Shown here: piece by piece, positions 17,471 through 26,521 of the stretch | Position numbering within the stretch: position 1 is the first letter of the stretch | Layout: the number at the start of each line of letters is the position of its first letter | NCBI GenBank assembly: GCA_050946115.1 | Contig: JBMNUF010000008.1 | Coordinates: 54,193 to 118,192 of the forward strand | Source: CAYFRC01 sp050946115 | GTDB taxonomy: Bacteria > Bacillota > Clostridia > Christensenellales > Aristaeellaceae | Length of the DNA: 64,000 nt | Reading direction: 5' to 3' | The notes under the pieces: model-generated | What the model saw: only the letters and a program-made list of their open reading frames with translations | Database searches by the model: none | What the model was told of the DNA's origin: nothing | Translations under genes and position numbers: made by a program

Positions 17471-18649
17471 ATGGAAGAACTGATTGCCCGGTTCATGGAA
17501 CGCTACCTCCCCCGGAAGGAAATCGTTCACCGTTTGCCTGTATCCGTTTCCATAAACCGATTCTGGCCGGAACTGGAAAAGGAACGACGCAGGCAAAGCC
17601 AGGAGCTGCCGCTGCCCGACCAAGGCGGAAAGCTGTTTTGGTTTGTCTTAAACGGCAGCATCGAAAAGCAGTGCGATGCGATCGCCGCGCTGGCGCGCCG
17701 GGATATCGCCTTTTCGGGCACTCTGTTTGATGCGCTGATGGAGGACGCGGTATTGGACGAGGCGGTGTATTCCGTCGCCATCGAGGGCGCGTTTACAAGC
17801 CGCAAACAGGCGGCGGATCTGATTCGTCAGAACAGGCAGCCGCGCAACAAGTCCGAGCAGATGGTAAAGAACAACTATGACGCGCTGACCTATGTGCTGG
17901 AGCATTTGGAGGATGCGATAAACGAAGAGATGATCCTTGCAATCGCCAAAATCGTGACGCGCGGCGCGTCGGAAGTGCAGGTAATGGGGTATCGCGAAGG
18001 GCAGGTGTACGTAATGGGGCGCGAAGGCGTCGTGTATACGCCGCCCAAGGCGGATGCGGTTCCCCAAATGATGCGGTCGCTGACAGAATTTATCCAAGAA
18101 AGTGAGCTGCACCCCCTCCTGAAGGCGTGCATTGCGCACTTCTATTTCGTCTACGTCCACCCCTTTGAGGACGGGAACGGGCGATGCGCACGTGCGTTGA
18201 GCTACATGATGCTCCTACAGGCGGGGTACGATTTTTTCCGCTACGTTTCCGTTTCGAATATCGTGGCGGAAGAGCGGAACAAATACTACCGCGCCATGCG
18301 AAACGTCGAAGATTCCGACGGGGACATGACGTACTTTATCGATGCGTACAGCGATATGCTCGCGCGAACCGTCATCAAAATGGAAGATCACCTGCGGTAC
18401 CATGTATTTGCCGCGCAGAAACTGAAGGCGCTTGAAGAAGCGGGCGCGCTGAATGATCGGCAGTTGAAAGGCGCGAAATGGCTGCTTGAAGGCGGCGGCG
18501 CAAGCGTTACGGTGGAAGCGTGGCGCAAAAAGTATAAAGTCGTCACGGAGACGGCGCGCCGAGACCTTCTCGCGCTTTGCGATGCCAAGGTGGTCGAGCG
18601 GAAGACGGAAGGGCGCAAAGCGGTATTTCACGTCTTGCGGGAACCGTGA
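17471..18649 (+). CDS. Fic family protein (putative AMP transferase) with autoinhibitory motif
   Basis: 392 residues from ATG 17471 (GTG 17450 would add 7). The Fic core carries HPFEDGNGRCAR starting at His230, matching HPFx(D/E)GNGRxxR, so the catalytic His and phosphate-binding loop are intact. Upstream, SVAIEG at 101-106 fits the class II inhibitory motif (S/T)xxxE(G/N), whose Glu blocks productive ATP binding. Residues about 320-392 look like a winged-helix domain, usual in Fic-DOC proteins of this type. It probably transfers AMP (or another phosphate-containing group) to a protein target and is held inactive until triggered. The gene is monocistronic with its own promoter and terminator; no antitoxin gene flanks it. 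Confidence 0.9.
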   Translation: MEELIARFMERYLPRKEIVHRLPVSVSINRFWPELEKERRRQSQELPLPDQGGKLFWFVLNGSIEKQCDAIAALARRDIAFSGTLFDALMEDAVLDEAVYSVAIEGAFTSRKQAADLIRQNRQPRNKSEQMVKNNYDALTYVLEHLEDAINEEMILAIAKIVTRGASEVQVMGYREGQVYVMGREGVVYTPPKADAVPQMMRSLTEFIQESELHPLLKACIAHFYFVYVHPFEDGNGRCARALSYMMLLQAGYDFFRYVSVSNIVAEERNKYYRAMRNVEDSDGDMTYFIDAYSDMLARTVIKMEDHLRYHVFAAQKLKALEEAGALNDRQLKGAKWLLEGGGASVTVEAWRKKYKVVTETARRDLLALCDAKVVERKTEGRKAVFHVLREP

Positions 18650-18661
18650 GAGAGCCGAACG

Positions 18662-18695
18662 AAAAAGAGCCCCGGCGCGCGTCTGGGGCTCTTTT
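18662..18695. terminator. Bidirectional terminator between fic and the class II aldolase
   Basis: AAAAAGAGCCCCGG-CGCGCGT-CTGGGGCTCTTTT. A-tract and T-tract flank the stem, so it serves the plus-strand fic gene and the minus-strand aldolase gene ending at 18704. Confidence 0.92.
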
Positions 18696-18703
18696 GTATG
18701 GAA

Positions 18704-19420
18704 TTACTTGAAGATATCCAGCAGCGAATCCACCGCGCCGGGGAGCCCGGGCATCGGGATGTTGCGGATGCGGATGACGTTTTCGAGGTTCTTCACGTCG
18801 CCTTCGGCGATGGGCTTGGGGTTGCCGAGCATCTTTGCGACGAGGATGGATTTCCCCGCGGCCTCCATCATCTCGAGGAATTCCAGCGCGCGCCAGATGC
18901 CCTCGGGGCTGACCATGAGCGCGCCGTGGTTCTCCATGAGGAAGCCGTTCGACTTGTCGAGCACGGAATCGAAGTTCTCGGCGAGTCGGTCGCTGAGCGG
19001 CTCGGCATACGGCACCATGACCATGGGGCCGACCTCGATCACAGGCTCGGGCAAGAACGGCATCTGCATCCAGTCGCCGCCGGCGATGGCGAAGCCGGTC
19101 AAAATCGGCGGATGGGCGTGAATGATGCCCTTGACATCGGGGCGGCGGTTCATGATGCGCACGTGGAACGGCCATTCGCCGGTGGGCTTGCGCCCTTCGC
19201 GCGCGTAGAGCACTTTGCCGTTCATGTCGACCGCGCAGATGTCCTCGAACGTGAGCGCGATTTTGGCGACCTTGGTGGGCGTGATCAGGATCGTGTCCTC
19301 CGCCACGCGCATGGAAAGGTTGCCGCCCTGGCTCGTGACGAAGCCGATCTCCGCCAAGCGATTTGCGGTCTTGACGAGCTCCTTGATCTGCTCGGAATAC
19401 TTCTCCTGAATGGGATGCAT
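18704..19420 (-). CDS. Class II aldolase/adducin-family protein (fuculose-phosphate-aldolase-like)
   Basis: 238 residues from ATG 19420, preceded by AGGAGGGG; the longer frame lacks an RBS. Family features are GNLSMR near residue 36, the zinc ligands in IIHAHPP near residue 97 and the third His in ENHGALM near residue 165. These enzymes cleave or epimerise short phosphorylated sugars such as fuculose 1-phosphate, rhamnulose 1-phosphate or ribulose phosphate with zinc. It lies 85 bases downstream of the rhodopsin-transducer-like gene in the same orientation, and that pair follows gyrA without a visible terminator. Which sugar phosphate is used is unknown. Confidence 0.87.
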   Translation of the reverse strand: MHPIQEKYSEQIKELVKTANRLAEIGFVTSQGGNLSMRVAEDTILITPTKVAKIALTFEDICAVDMNGKVLYAREGRKPTGEWPFHVRIMNRRPDVKGIIHAHPPILTGFAIAGGDWMQMPFLPEPVIEVGPMVMVPYAEPLSDRLAENFDSVLDKSNGFLMENHGALMVSPEGIWRALEFLEMMEAAGKSILVAKMLGNPKPIAEGDVKNLENVIRIRNIPMPGLPGAVDSLLDIFK

Positions 19421-19505
19421 GATACCCCTCCTGCTTGTATGTATTTGCCCCGTGGTTCGCGGCGATTTGCCGGGGCGGGCTGGGGCAGCCGCCCGAAACA
19501 ATGCG

Positions 19506-19874
19506 TCAGTACGCGATGGTCGTCATCAAGGCTTCGTTGGGCTGCGTGGTGTCCAGCCTCGAATACTGCATGACGACGGGCACGCTCGATATCGCGTAGA
19601 TTGCGTAGGGCTTGCCCATCGGGACGTGGTTGCCGCCCTCGTCCAAGAGCTTGTCGAGGCGGACGTGGTGCGTGCGCCGCGCGCCGCAGAAGGTCTTGAA
19701 GCCGTACATCGGCTCCTCGTCCTCAAAATAGAGCGTCAGGTTGATCTCGGCGTCCGTATCCCCCGTGTTCAGCACGCAGATCGCCTCGTGGCTCACGTAG
19801 TGGCCTTCGGTCGTGATCTCGGGCCAATAGCAGTCGGGCACCAGCCATTCCTTTTTGCCGCAGAATTTCGTCAT
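19506..19874 (-). CDS. Anabaena sensory rhodopsin transducer (ASRT)-family small protein
   Basis: 122 residues, a single beta-sandwich domain. The family pattern is easily recognised: SHEAICVLNTGDTDAEINL, then ARRTHHVRLDKL, then VPVVMQYSRLDTTQ and a final TTIAY, all matching the cyanobacterial transducer that binds sensory rhodopsin. No rhodopsin gene is nearby and none is expected in an anaerobe. Homologues outside cyanobacteria have been proposed to be small-molecule, probably carbohydrate, binding proteins. Adjacency to a class II sugar-phosphate aldolase fits that idea. It starts 21 bases after gyrA with a GGGAGG RBS, so it may be read from the gyrase promoter. Confidence 0.87.
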   Translation of the reverse strand: MTKFCGKKEWLVPDCYWPEITTEGHYVSHEAICVLNTGDTDAEINLTLYFEDEEPMYGFKTFCGARRTHHVRLDKLLDEGGNHVPMGKPYAIYAISSVPVVMQYSRLDTTQPNEALMTTIAY

Positions 19875-19895
19875 ATCCTATGCCTCCCTTTTTGT

Positions 19896-22412
19896 TTATA
19901 TCGAATCGTTCTCGTCGTCCGCGATACCGTTCTCGTCCGCGATATCGTCTTCGTTCGCGATGTCGTCTTCGTCGTATTCCTCTTCGGGTTCCGCGCGCGC
20001 CACGCAGACGATCTTGTTTTCCTCGTCCACGCGCATGATGCGTATGCCCTGCGTGTTGCGCCCGAGCACGGAGATCGAGGAGACGGGCGTGCGGATGATC
20101 GTGCCGTCGTCTGCCATGAGCAGAAGGTCGACATCCTCCGGCACAGGCAGCTGCGCCGCCAGAAGCCCCGTCTTTTCCGTAATGTTGAGCGCCTTGATGC
20201 CCTTGCCGCCGCGGTTCTGCAGGCGGTATTCGTCGGGATTCGTGCGCTTGCCGTAGCCGTTTTCGGTGATACAGAGGATCATCGTGTCGTCCTCGATCGC
20301 GCACAGGTCGACGACCTCGTCGCCCTCGGCGAGGGTAATGGACTTGACGCCCATCGCGGCGCGCCCCATCGCGCGCACATCCGTCTCCGCAAAGCGGATC
20401 GCCATGCCCTGCCGCGTGCCGATCAGCAGGTCGCGCGAGCCGTCGGTCAGCGAGACGCCGATCACCCTGTCCTCGTCGCGCAGGTTCAGCGCGATGAGCC
20501 CGCTCTTTCGGATGTTGATGAATTCGTCGAGCTTTGTGCGCTTGATCAGGCCGTCCTTGGTCGCCATGATGAGGTAATGCCCCTCCACAAACTCCCGCGG
20601 GATCGGCAGCGCCTTTGTGATCTTTTCGCCCGGGGCGAGGTTCAGAAGGTTCACCACGGCGGTGCCCTTCGCGGTGCGGCTCGCTTCGGGAATCTCGTAG
20701 CAGTTGAGGACGTATACGCGCCCGCGATCCGTGAAGAAGAACATCGGGTCATGTGTGGAGAGCACGTACATCTGCTCCACAAAGTCTTCTTCGCGCGCCC
20801 TTGCGCCCACGACGCCCTTGCCGCCGCGCCGTTGCGCTTTGTAGGTAGACCTCGGCAGGCGCTTCACGTAGCCCAGGTGGGTCATGGTGAAGACCATGTC
20901 CTCCTCCTGAATCAGGTCGAGCATGTCGATCTCGCCCTCGATCGGGGAAATCTCCGTTCGGCGCGCGTCCGCGTACTTGCCGCGAATCTCCAAAATCTCT
21001 TTTTTGATGATGTCTACGACCATCCACTCGTTTTCGAGCACTTCCTTGAGGTGCGCGATGAGCTTTACCAATTCGTCGTATTCCGCCTGAATCTTGTCGC
21101 GCTCGAGGCCGGTCAGCCTGCGCAGGCGCATATCCAGAATCGCCTGTGCCTGCCTGTCGGTCAGCGCGAGGCGCTCCATGAGCGTTTCCTTCGCGTCGCC
21201 GTCCGTGCGGCTGGAGCGGATGATGCGGATGACCTCGTCTATGCGGTCGAGCGCGATGAGCAGCCCCTCTAAGATGTGTGCGCGCGCCTCCGCCTTGCCG
21301 AGTTCGTAGCGCGTCCTGCGCGTGATGACCTCTTTTTGGTGGTCGATATAGTGGTGCAGCACCTGGCGCAGGGACAGCACCTTCGGCTCGCCGTCCACGA
21401 GTGCGATGGTGATCACGCCGAAGGTGTCCTGCAGCTGCGTGCGCTTGTACAGCGTATTCAGAACGACGTGCGCGCTCACGTCGCGCTTGAGCTCGATCAC
21501 GATGCGCATGCCGTTGCGGTCGGACTCGTCGCGGATGTCGGAAATGCCCTCGACGCGCTTGTCGTGCACGAGCTGCGCGATGTTTTCGACCAATTTCGCC
21601 TTGTTGACCTGATAGGGGATTTCGGTAATGATGATGCGGTCGCGCCCTGCCGACATCGGCTCGATCTCGGTCTTCGAGCGGACGACGATGCGCCCCCTGC
21701 CCGTCGCGTACGCCTCGTGGATGCCCGCCTTGCCCAGGATGATGCCGCCGGTCGGGAAATCGGGCCCCTTTACGAACTGCATCAAGTCTTCCACGGTAGC
21801 CTCGGGGTGATCCAGCATATACACGGTCGCATCGATCACCTCGCCCAGGTTGTGCGGGGGGATGTTCGTCGCCATGCCGACCGCGATGCCGCTCGAGCCG
21901 TTGACCAGAAGGTTTGGGAAGCGCGAGGGCAGAACAGACGGCTGCATGAGCGTTTCGTCGAAGTTGGGGTAATAGTCCACGGTCTCCTTTTCCATGTCCG
22001 CGACCATTTCCATGCTCAGTTTGGACAGGCGGGCTTCCGTGTATCGCATGGCGGCCGCGCCGTCGCCGTCCACGCTGCCGAAGTTGCCCTGCCCCTCGAC
22101 GAGGGGATAGCGGATATTGAAATCCTGCGCGAGGCGCACCATCGCATCGTAAACGGAGGAGTCTCCGTGGGGATGGTATTTACCGAGCACGTCGCCCACG
22201 ATGCGCGCGCTCTTGCGGAACGGCTTGTCGGGCGTCACGCCCAATTCCACCATCGAGTAGAGGATGCGCCGATGCACGGGCTTTAGCCCGTCGCGCACGT
22301 CGGGCAGCGCCCGCGACACGATGACCGCCATCGCATAGGATATAAAGGATTTTCTCAGCTCGTCCTCCACGTCAAGCGGCATGAGGCGGCCGATGTTCAT
22401 TTCGTCTGCCAA
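19896..22412 (-). CDS. gyrA: DNA gyrase subunit A
   Basis: 838 residues. The catalytic tyrosine lies in AAMRYTEARLSK, the GyrA-box in QRRGGKG, and the six-bladed C-terminal wrapping domain is complete. The quinolone-determining region reads HPHGDSSVYD, so the usual Ser and Asp are present. The last ~35 residues are a very acidic tail with repeated DDIA/DE units. GyrA breaks and rejoins DNA in the A2B2 holoenzyme that introduces negative supercoils. It follows gyrB by 39 bases. No terminator is visible before the next gene, 21 bases away. Confidence 0.98.
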   Translation of the reverse strand: MADEMNIGRLMPLDVEDELRKSFISYAMAVIVSRALPDVRDGLKPVHRRILYSMVELGVTPDKPFRKSARIVGDVLGKYHPHGDSSVYDAMVRLAQDFNIRYPLVEGQGNFGSVDGDGAAAMRYTEARLSKLSMEMVADMEKETVDYYPNFDETLMQPSVLPSRFPNLLVNGSSGIAVGMATNIPPHNLGEVIDATVYMLDHPEATVEDLMQFVKGPDFPTGGIILGKAGIHEAYATGRGRIVVRSKTEIEPMSAGRDRIIITEIPYQVNKAKLVENIAQLVHDKRVEGISDIRDESDRNGMRIVIELKRDVSAHVVLNTLYKRTQLQDTFGVITIALVDGEPKVLSLRQVLHHYIDHQKEVITRRTRYELGKAEARAHILEGLLIALDRIDEVIRIIRSSRTDGDAKETLMERLALTDRQAQAILDMRLRRLTGLERDKIQAEYDELVKLIAHLKEVLENEWMVVDIIKKEILEIRGKYADARRTEISPIEGEIDMLDLIQEEDMVFTMTHLGYVKRLPRSTYKAQRRGGKGVVGARAREEDFVEQMYVLSTHDPMFFFTDRGRVYVLNCYEIPEASRTAKGTAVVNLLNLAPGEKITKALPIPREFVEGHYLIMATKDGLIKRTKLDEFINIRKSGLIALNLRDEDRVIGVSLTDGSRDLLIGTRQGMAIRFAETDVRAMGRAAMGVKSITLAEGDEVVDLCAIEDDTMILCITENGYGKRTNPDEYRLQNRGGKGIKALNITEKTGLLAAQLPVPEDVDLLLMADDGTIIRTPVSSISVLGRNTQGIRIMRVDEENKIVCVARAEPEEEYDEDDIANEDDIADENGIADDENDSI

Positions 22413-22451
22413 AGGGGATCACTCTCCGATCCGTCGATACTTTTTTGTGCG

Positions 22452-24380
22452 TTATATGTCAAGGTTTGCCACGAGCTTTGCGTTCTGCTCGATGAATTCC
22501 CGCCTCGGCGCGACCTGGTCGCCCATGAGCAGGGTGAACATCTCGTCCGCGGCGATCGCGTCGTTTACCGTCACGCGGTACATGGAGCGCGTCTCGGGGT
22601 TCATGGTCGTCTCCCAGAGCTGCTCGGCGCTCATTTCGCCCAAGCCCTTGTAGCGCTGGATTTCGGGCTTGGTGTCGCGCCCCATCTCATCCAGCAGGTT
22701 TTGCAGCTGCTCGTCCGAATACACGTATTTCGAGGTTTTCCCGCGCGTGACCTTGTACAGCGGGGGCTGCGCGATGTATACGTAGCCGTCCGTCACGAGC
22801 TGGGGCATGTAGCGGTAGAAGAACGTGAGCAGGAGGATGCGGATGTGGCTTCCGTCCACGTCCGCGTCCGTCATGCAGACGATGCGGTGGTAGCGCAGCT
22901 TTTCGGGGTCGAACTCCTCGGCGAAGCCGCCGCCGAAGGCGGTAATCATCGCCTTGATCTCGTTGTTGGCGAGGATGCGTTCCTCGCGCGCCTTCTCGAC
23001 GTTTAAGATTTTGCCGCGCAGCGGCAAGATCGCCTGAAAATGCCTGTCGCGACCGGATTTCGCGCTGCCGCCTGCGGAATCGCCCTCCACGAGGAAGATT
23101 TCGCACTTCGCGGGGTCGCGCTCGGTGCAGTCCGCAAGCTTTCCCGGGAGCGATGCGGACTCGAGTACGGTCTTTCTGCGGGTCAACTCGCGCGCCTTGC
23201 GGGCGGCTTCCCGCGCGCGCGCCGCGGCGAGGCACTTGTCGAGGATGAGCTTTGCCTCCGTGGGGTGCTCCTCGAGGAAGATATCCATCGTTTCGGAAAC
23301 CTTGGATGCCACGATCTGGCGAACCTCGCTGTTGCCGAGCTTGGTCTTCGTCTGCCCCTCGAACTGCGGCTCCTTAAGCTTGACGGAGACGATCGCGGTG
23401 AGCCCCTCGCGGATGTCCTCGCCCGTCAGGTTTTGGTCTGAGGGCTTTAGGATGCCCGCCTTTCTGGCGTAGTCGTTGACGGAGCGCGTGAGCGCCGTGC
23501 GAAAGCCCTCCAAATGCGTTCCGCCCTCGGTGGTGCGGATGTTGTTCGCGAAGGTGAACACGCTCTCGTTGTAGCTGTCGTTCCACTGGAGCGCGACTTC
23601 CACCGTGGTGGTATCTACCTTGTCCGCATTGTAGATCGGGGGCTTGAAGAGCGGCTCCTTGTGCTTGTTGAGGAATTCCACGAAGGAAGTGATGCCGCCC
23701 TCGTAGTGGTATGCGACGCTTACGGGTTCCGCGCCGCGCTCGTCGATCAGCTCGATGCGAAGCCCCGCGTTCAAAAACGCCGTCTCCCGAAAGCTCATTC
23801 TGAGCGTTTCGTAATTGAAATTGCCCGTCTCGAAGATGCCGGGTTCCGGGATTTCTCCGGTCTTTACGTCGGGATGAAAGCGGATGGTCGTGCCCGTGCG
23901 GTCGGTATCGCCGATGATCTTGAGATCGTAGAGCACCTTGCCGCGCTCGTATTCCTGCTGATAGATATTTCCGTCCTGATATACCTGCACCAGCATGCGG
24001 CTCGAGAGCGCGTTGACGACGCTCGCGCCGACGCCGTGCAGTCCGCCCGACACCTTATATCCGTCGCCGCCGAACTTGCCGCCGGCGTGCAAAATCGTGA
24101 GGCACACCTCGACGGCGGGGCGGCCGATCTTGGGGTGAATGCCGACGGGGAAGCCGCGCCCGTCGTCCGCCACGGACACGGAGCCGTCCTTATGCAGCGT
24201 CACCGTGACACTCGTACAAAAGCCCGCGAGCGCCTCGTCCACGGCGTTGTCCACGATCTCATAGACCAAGTGGTGCAGCCCGCGCTCGTCCGTGGAGCCG
24301 ATATACATGCCGGGCCTGCGGCGGACAGCCTCCAGCCCTTCCAGCACCTGAATTTGATTCTCGTCGTATTTGTTTGCCAT
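22452..24380 (-). CDS. gyrB: DNA gyrase subunit B
   Basis: 642 residues from the ATG at 24380, chosen because GGGAGAGGAAAA immediately upstream is its RBS and lies inside the longer frame. GHKL ATPase motifs are present: EIVDNAVDEA, DDGRGFPV and GLHGVGASVVNALS. The TOPRIM domain has EGDSAGGSAKSGRD and DADVDGSHI. The C-terminal PLYKV...RYKGLGEM region is complete. GyrB supplies ATP hydrolysis and strand passage for supercoiling. A -10 box lies at 24424-24429. This gyrBA pair is not flanked by recF or dnaN in this window. Confidence 0.98.
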   Translation of the reverse strand: MANKYDENQIQVLEGLEAVRRRPGMYIGSTDERGLHHLVYEIVDNAVDEALAGFCTSVTVTLHKDGSVSVADDGRGFPVGIHPKIGRPAVEVCLTILHAGGKFGGDGYKVSGGLHGVGASVVNALSSRMLVQVYQDGNIYQQEYERGKVLYDLKIIGDTDRTGTTIRFHPDVKTGEIPEPGIFETGNFNYETLRMSFRETAFLNAGLRIELIDERGAEPVSVAYHYEGGITSFVEFLNKHKEPLFKPPIYNADKVDTTTVEVALQWNDSYNESVFTFANNIRTTEGGTHLEGFRTALTRSVNDYARKAGILKPSDQNLTGEDIREGLTAIVSVKLKEPQFEGQTKTKLGNSEVRQIVASKVSETMDIFLEEHPTEAKLILDKCLAAARAREAARKARELTRRKTVLESASLPGKLADCTERDPAKCEIFLVEGDSAGGSAKSGRDRHFQAILPLRGKILNVEKAREERILANNEIKAMITAFGGGFAEEFDPEKLRYHRIVCMTDADVDGSHIRILLLTFFYRYMPQLVTDGYVYIAQPPLYKVTRGKTSKYVYSDEQLQNLLDEMGRDTKPEIQRYKGLGEMSAEQLWETTMNPETRSMYRVTVNDAIAADEMFTLLMGDQVAPRREFIEQNAKLVANLDI

Positions 24381-24423
24381 TTTTCCTCTCCCCATGCAGT
24401 GGTCAAAAAATTTTCTCTACTAT

Positions 24424-24429
24424 ATTATA
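24424..24429 (-). promoter_or_regulatory. -10 box of the gyrB promoter
   Basis: TATAAT on the minus strand, 44 bases before the gyrB start, in an AT-rich tract. No good -35 hexamer is seen at 17 bp. Confidence 0.55.
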
Positions 24430-24504
24430 CCACGGAAATATGTAGTTATCGTTATCGGAGGAGGATTTAATACAATTCCCTATCGGTTTCCTGTAAAAAC
24501 GCGC

Positions 24505-24540
24505 AAAAACGGGAGCCGCCCCGTTTGGAGCGGCTCCCGC
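24505..24540 (-). terminator. Terminator of the oligopeptide-binding protein gene
   Basis: Minus-strand CGGGAGCCGC...GCGGCTCCCG (10-bp stem) followed by TTTTTGCG, 15 bases beyond the stop. Confidence 0.92.
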
Positions 24541-24554
24541 AGGATGCTTTTGGA

Positions 24555-26150
24555 TCAGTCCACGAAGTGCGCGTATTCGAAGTTGATGTGGCCGATGTAG
24601 TTTTTGATGATACCCTGGATGTTCGGCTTGACGAGGAAGGAGTCCTCGTAGGAATAGACCGGCATGCCGGGCATCTGATCGACCAGATACGCCTCCGCCG
24701 CGATGATGGCCTTTTCGCGCTCGGCGGGATCGGTAATCTGGTTGGCGGCATCGACCATCGCGTCGAAGGTCGCGTCGTCCCACGCATTTTCGTAGGCGTT
24801 GGAGCCCGTCACAAAGATCGCGATGTTCGCGACGGGGTCGCGATAGTCGCAGGTGTAGCCGTTGCGGTCGACGGAGAAGTTGCCGTTTTCGAGCTCGTCC
24901 CAATACGTTGCGGATTCATAGGTGGTGATGCGGTAGGAGACGCCGAGGTTCGCCTTCCACATTTCGCCCACGATCTGCGCAAACAGCTTCTGGGCGGTGT
25001 CCGCCTTGGTTACGATCTCGACCTCGGGGAAGCCTTCGCCGTTCGGATATCCGGCCTCCGCCATGAGCGCCTTTGCCGCCTCGACGTCTTCCGCAAACAT
25101 ATCGCCGGCGACCTCGCGGTAGCTCTTGCTCGGGTCGGTCAGAGAGGGCTGGGAATAGGGGATGAAGCCGTACAGGGGCTTTTGCGTGTCGCGCAGCGCA
25201 TCCATAATCTGCTGGCGGTTGATCGACATCGCAAATGCCTGCCGCACGCGCTTGTCGGAGAACTCGGGCTTTGCGCAGTTGAAATCGCAGTACTGGATGC
25301 CGATGCGGCCCGTTTCGAGGTATTCCGGAGTGCCGACATACTGATCGACCGCGTCCGCAGACAGGTTGTCGGAGACGTTGATGTCGCCGTTGTTGTAGGC
25401 GGTCAGTTCCGTCGTGCTGTCGGGGATGATGACGTAGGTGAGGCTTTCGACCTCGACCGCGTCGGCGTTGTAGTAGTAGGGGTTCTTGACCATCTTGATG
25501 TGCTCGAGCGAGGAGAATTCGACCGGGATGAACGGGCCGCAGCACACATAGGTGTCGGGAGACTTCGTCCACGGGGTCTCGTTCTCGACGACTTCCTTCT
25601 TCACGGGGAAGTAGGAGGTGATCGAGGTCAGGGACAGGAACCACGGCGCGTAGCTCTCCAATTCGACCACGAGGGTCTTCGCGTCCGTCGCCTTGACGCC
25701 GACGTCGTCCGCCGTCGCTTCGCCCTTGGAATACGCCTTGCCGTTTTTGATGACCCACATATCGCTGCAGGCCTTGGAGGCGACCTCGGGGTTGAGCACG
25801 CGCTTCCACGCATACTCAAAGTCGTAGGCGGTCAGGTCGGAGCCGTCGGACCACTTGAGCCCATCCTTCAGCGTGAAGGTGTAGGTCATGTTGTCGTCGG
25901 ACACGGTGTAGCTCTCCGCCAGCGCGGGGATAAAGGTCTGCCCGTCAGTATCGAGCTTGTACAGGCCGCGGAACAGCTGCTGCAGCACCATGGAGGAGCG
26001 CGCGTAGGAGTTCAGCGTGGGGTCCATCTGCTCGGGGTCATCCGCGATGGCGTAAATGATCGAGCGATCCGCCGCTTCCGCGAGGGATGTTGCCGGCACG
26101 AGCGAAAGGATGAGAAGCAGCGCCAGCGCGAGGGAAAGAAGCCTCTTCAT
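24555..26150 (-). CDS. Peptide ABC transporter substrate-binding protein (SBP family 5, OppA-like)
   Basis: 531 residues. Residues 1-25 are a signal peptide ending SLAEA; there is no cysteine in that region, so it is not an ordinary lipoprotein. The mature protein shows the family 5 architecture, with LVPATSLAEA then DPEQMDPTLNSY, a YAWKRVLNP segment near residue 120 and KRVRQAFAMSINR near 310. It delivers oligopeptides to the OppBCDF importer, whose genes are divergent and start 600 bases away. It has its own promoter at 26269-26298, so its level can be set separately from the permease genes. Confidence 0.92.
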   Translation of the reverse strand: MKRLLSLALALLLILSLVPATSLAEAADRSIIYAIADDPEQMDPTLNSYARSSMVLQQLFRGLYKLDTDGQTFIPALAESYTVSDDNMTYTFTLKDGLKWSDGSDLTAYDFEYAWKRVLNPEVASKACSDMWVIKNGKAYSKGEATADDVGVKATDAKTLVVELESYAPWFLSLTSITSYFPVKKEVVENETPWTKSPDTYVCCGPFIPVEFSSLEHIKMVKNPYYYNADAVEVESLTYVIIPDSTTELTAYNNGDINVSDNLSADAVDQYVGTPEYLETGRIGIQYCDFNCAKPEFSDKRVRQAFAMSINRQQIMDALRDTQKPLYGFIPYSQPSLTDPSKSYREVAGDMFAEDVEAAKALMAEAGYPNGEGFPEVEIVTKADTAQKLFAQIVGEMWKANLGVSYRITTYESATYWDELENGNFSVDRNGYTCDYRDPVANIAIFVTGSNAYENAWDDATFDAMVDAANQITDPAEREKAIIAAEAYLVDQMPGMPVYSYEDSFLVKPNIQGIIKNYIGHINFEYAHFVD

Positions 26151-26268
26151 GATAGCATTTCCTCCTGTTAGTAACGTTCTATGTCAAAGCACATGTTCGT
26201 GCCCCAACCGTGCATACCGCGCGGGAAAATGAATATTTATTCGAAAAAACCTTCATACATTGCCTTAT

Positions 26269-26298
26269 ATGATACCACAAACCGACCGTTTCTGTCAA
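26269..26298 (-). promoter_or_regulatory. Promoter of the oligopeptide-binding protein gene
   Basis: Minus-strand TTGACA, 18-bp spacer, TATCAT, with a leader of about 110 bases before the ATG. The AT-rich leader has no obvious terminator. Confidence 0.75.
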
Positions 26299-26478
26299 AT
26301 GATTTCCCGCGCCCGTACGTTAATGTTTCGGGATGAAAAGCGCAGATTGCGCCCGATTTCCCGAATGCAAGCAGAAATGTACGATATACATAGAATATTC
26401 TTGCGGGATTAAGCCGTAAAAGGTCGCCGTTCGAGCGCGCGGGCGAAATGTAAAAAATGCAGGAATAACCGAATTGCC

Positions 26479-26507
26479 TTGCAATTTGGCGGGGCTTGCC
26501 TTATAAT
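26479..26507 (+). promoter_or_regulatory. Promoter of the oppBCDF operon
   Basis: TTGCAA, 17-bp spacer, TATAAT. It lies upstream of both the decayed and the intact copies of the oppB start, so the transcript has a leader of about 245 bases. The stretch 26299-26478 holds no gene or motif I recognise. Confidence 0.82.
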
Positions 26508-26521
26508 CATAGCTACCGCGA

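Noticed and set aside
17471..18649. Fic as the toxin of a toxin-antitoxin pair
   Set aside because: No small antitoxin gene lies next to it; the inhibitory motif is within the protein itself (class II).
19506..19874. Reading the 122-residue protein as a light-signalling component
   Set aside because: The family match is good, but no rhodopsin or chromophore gene is nearby and other genes point to an anaerobe; a ligand-binding role is more reasonable.
20749..24400. Replication origin next to gyrBA
   Set aside because: No DnaA-box cluster, dnaA, dnaN or recF is present around gyrB, so gyrBA here does not mark oriC.
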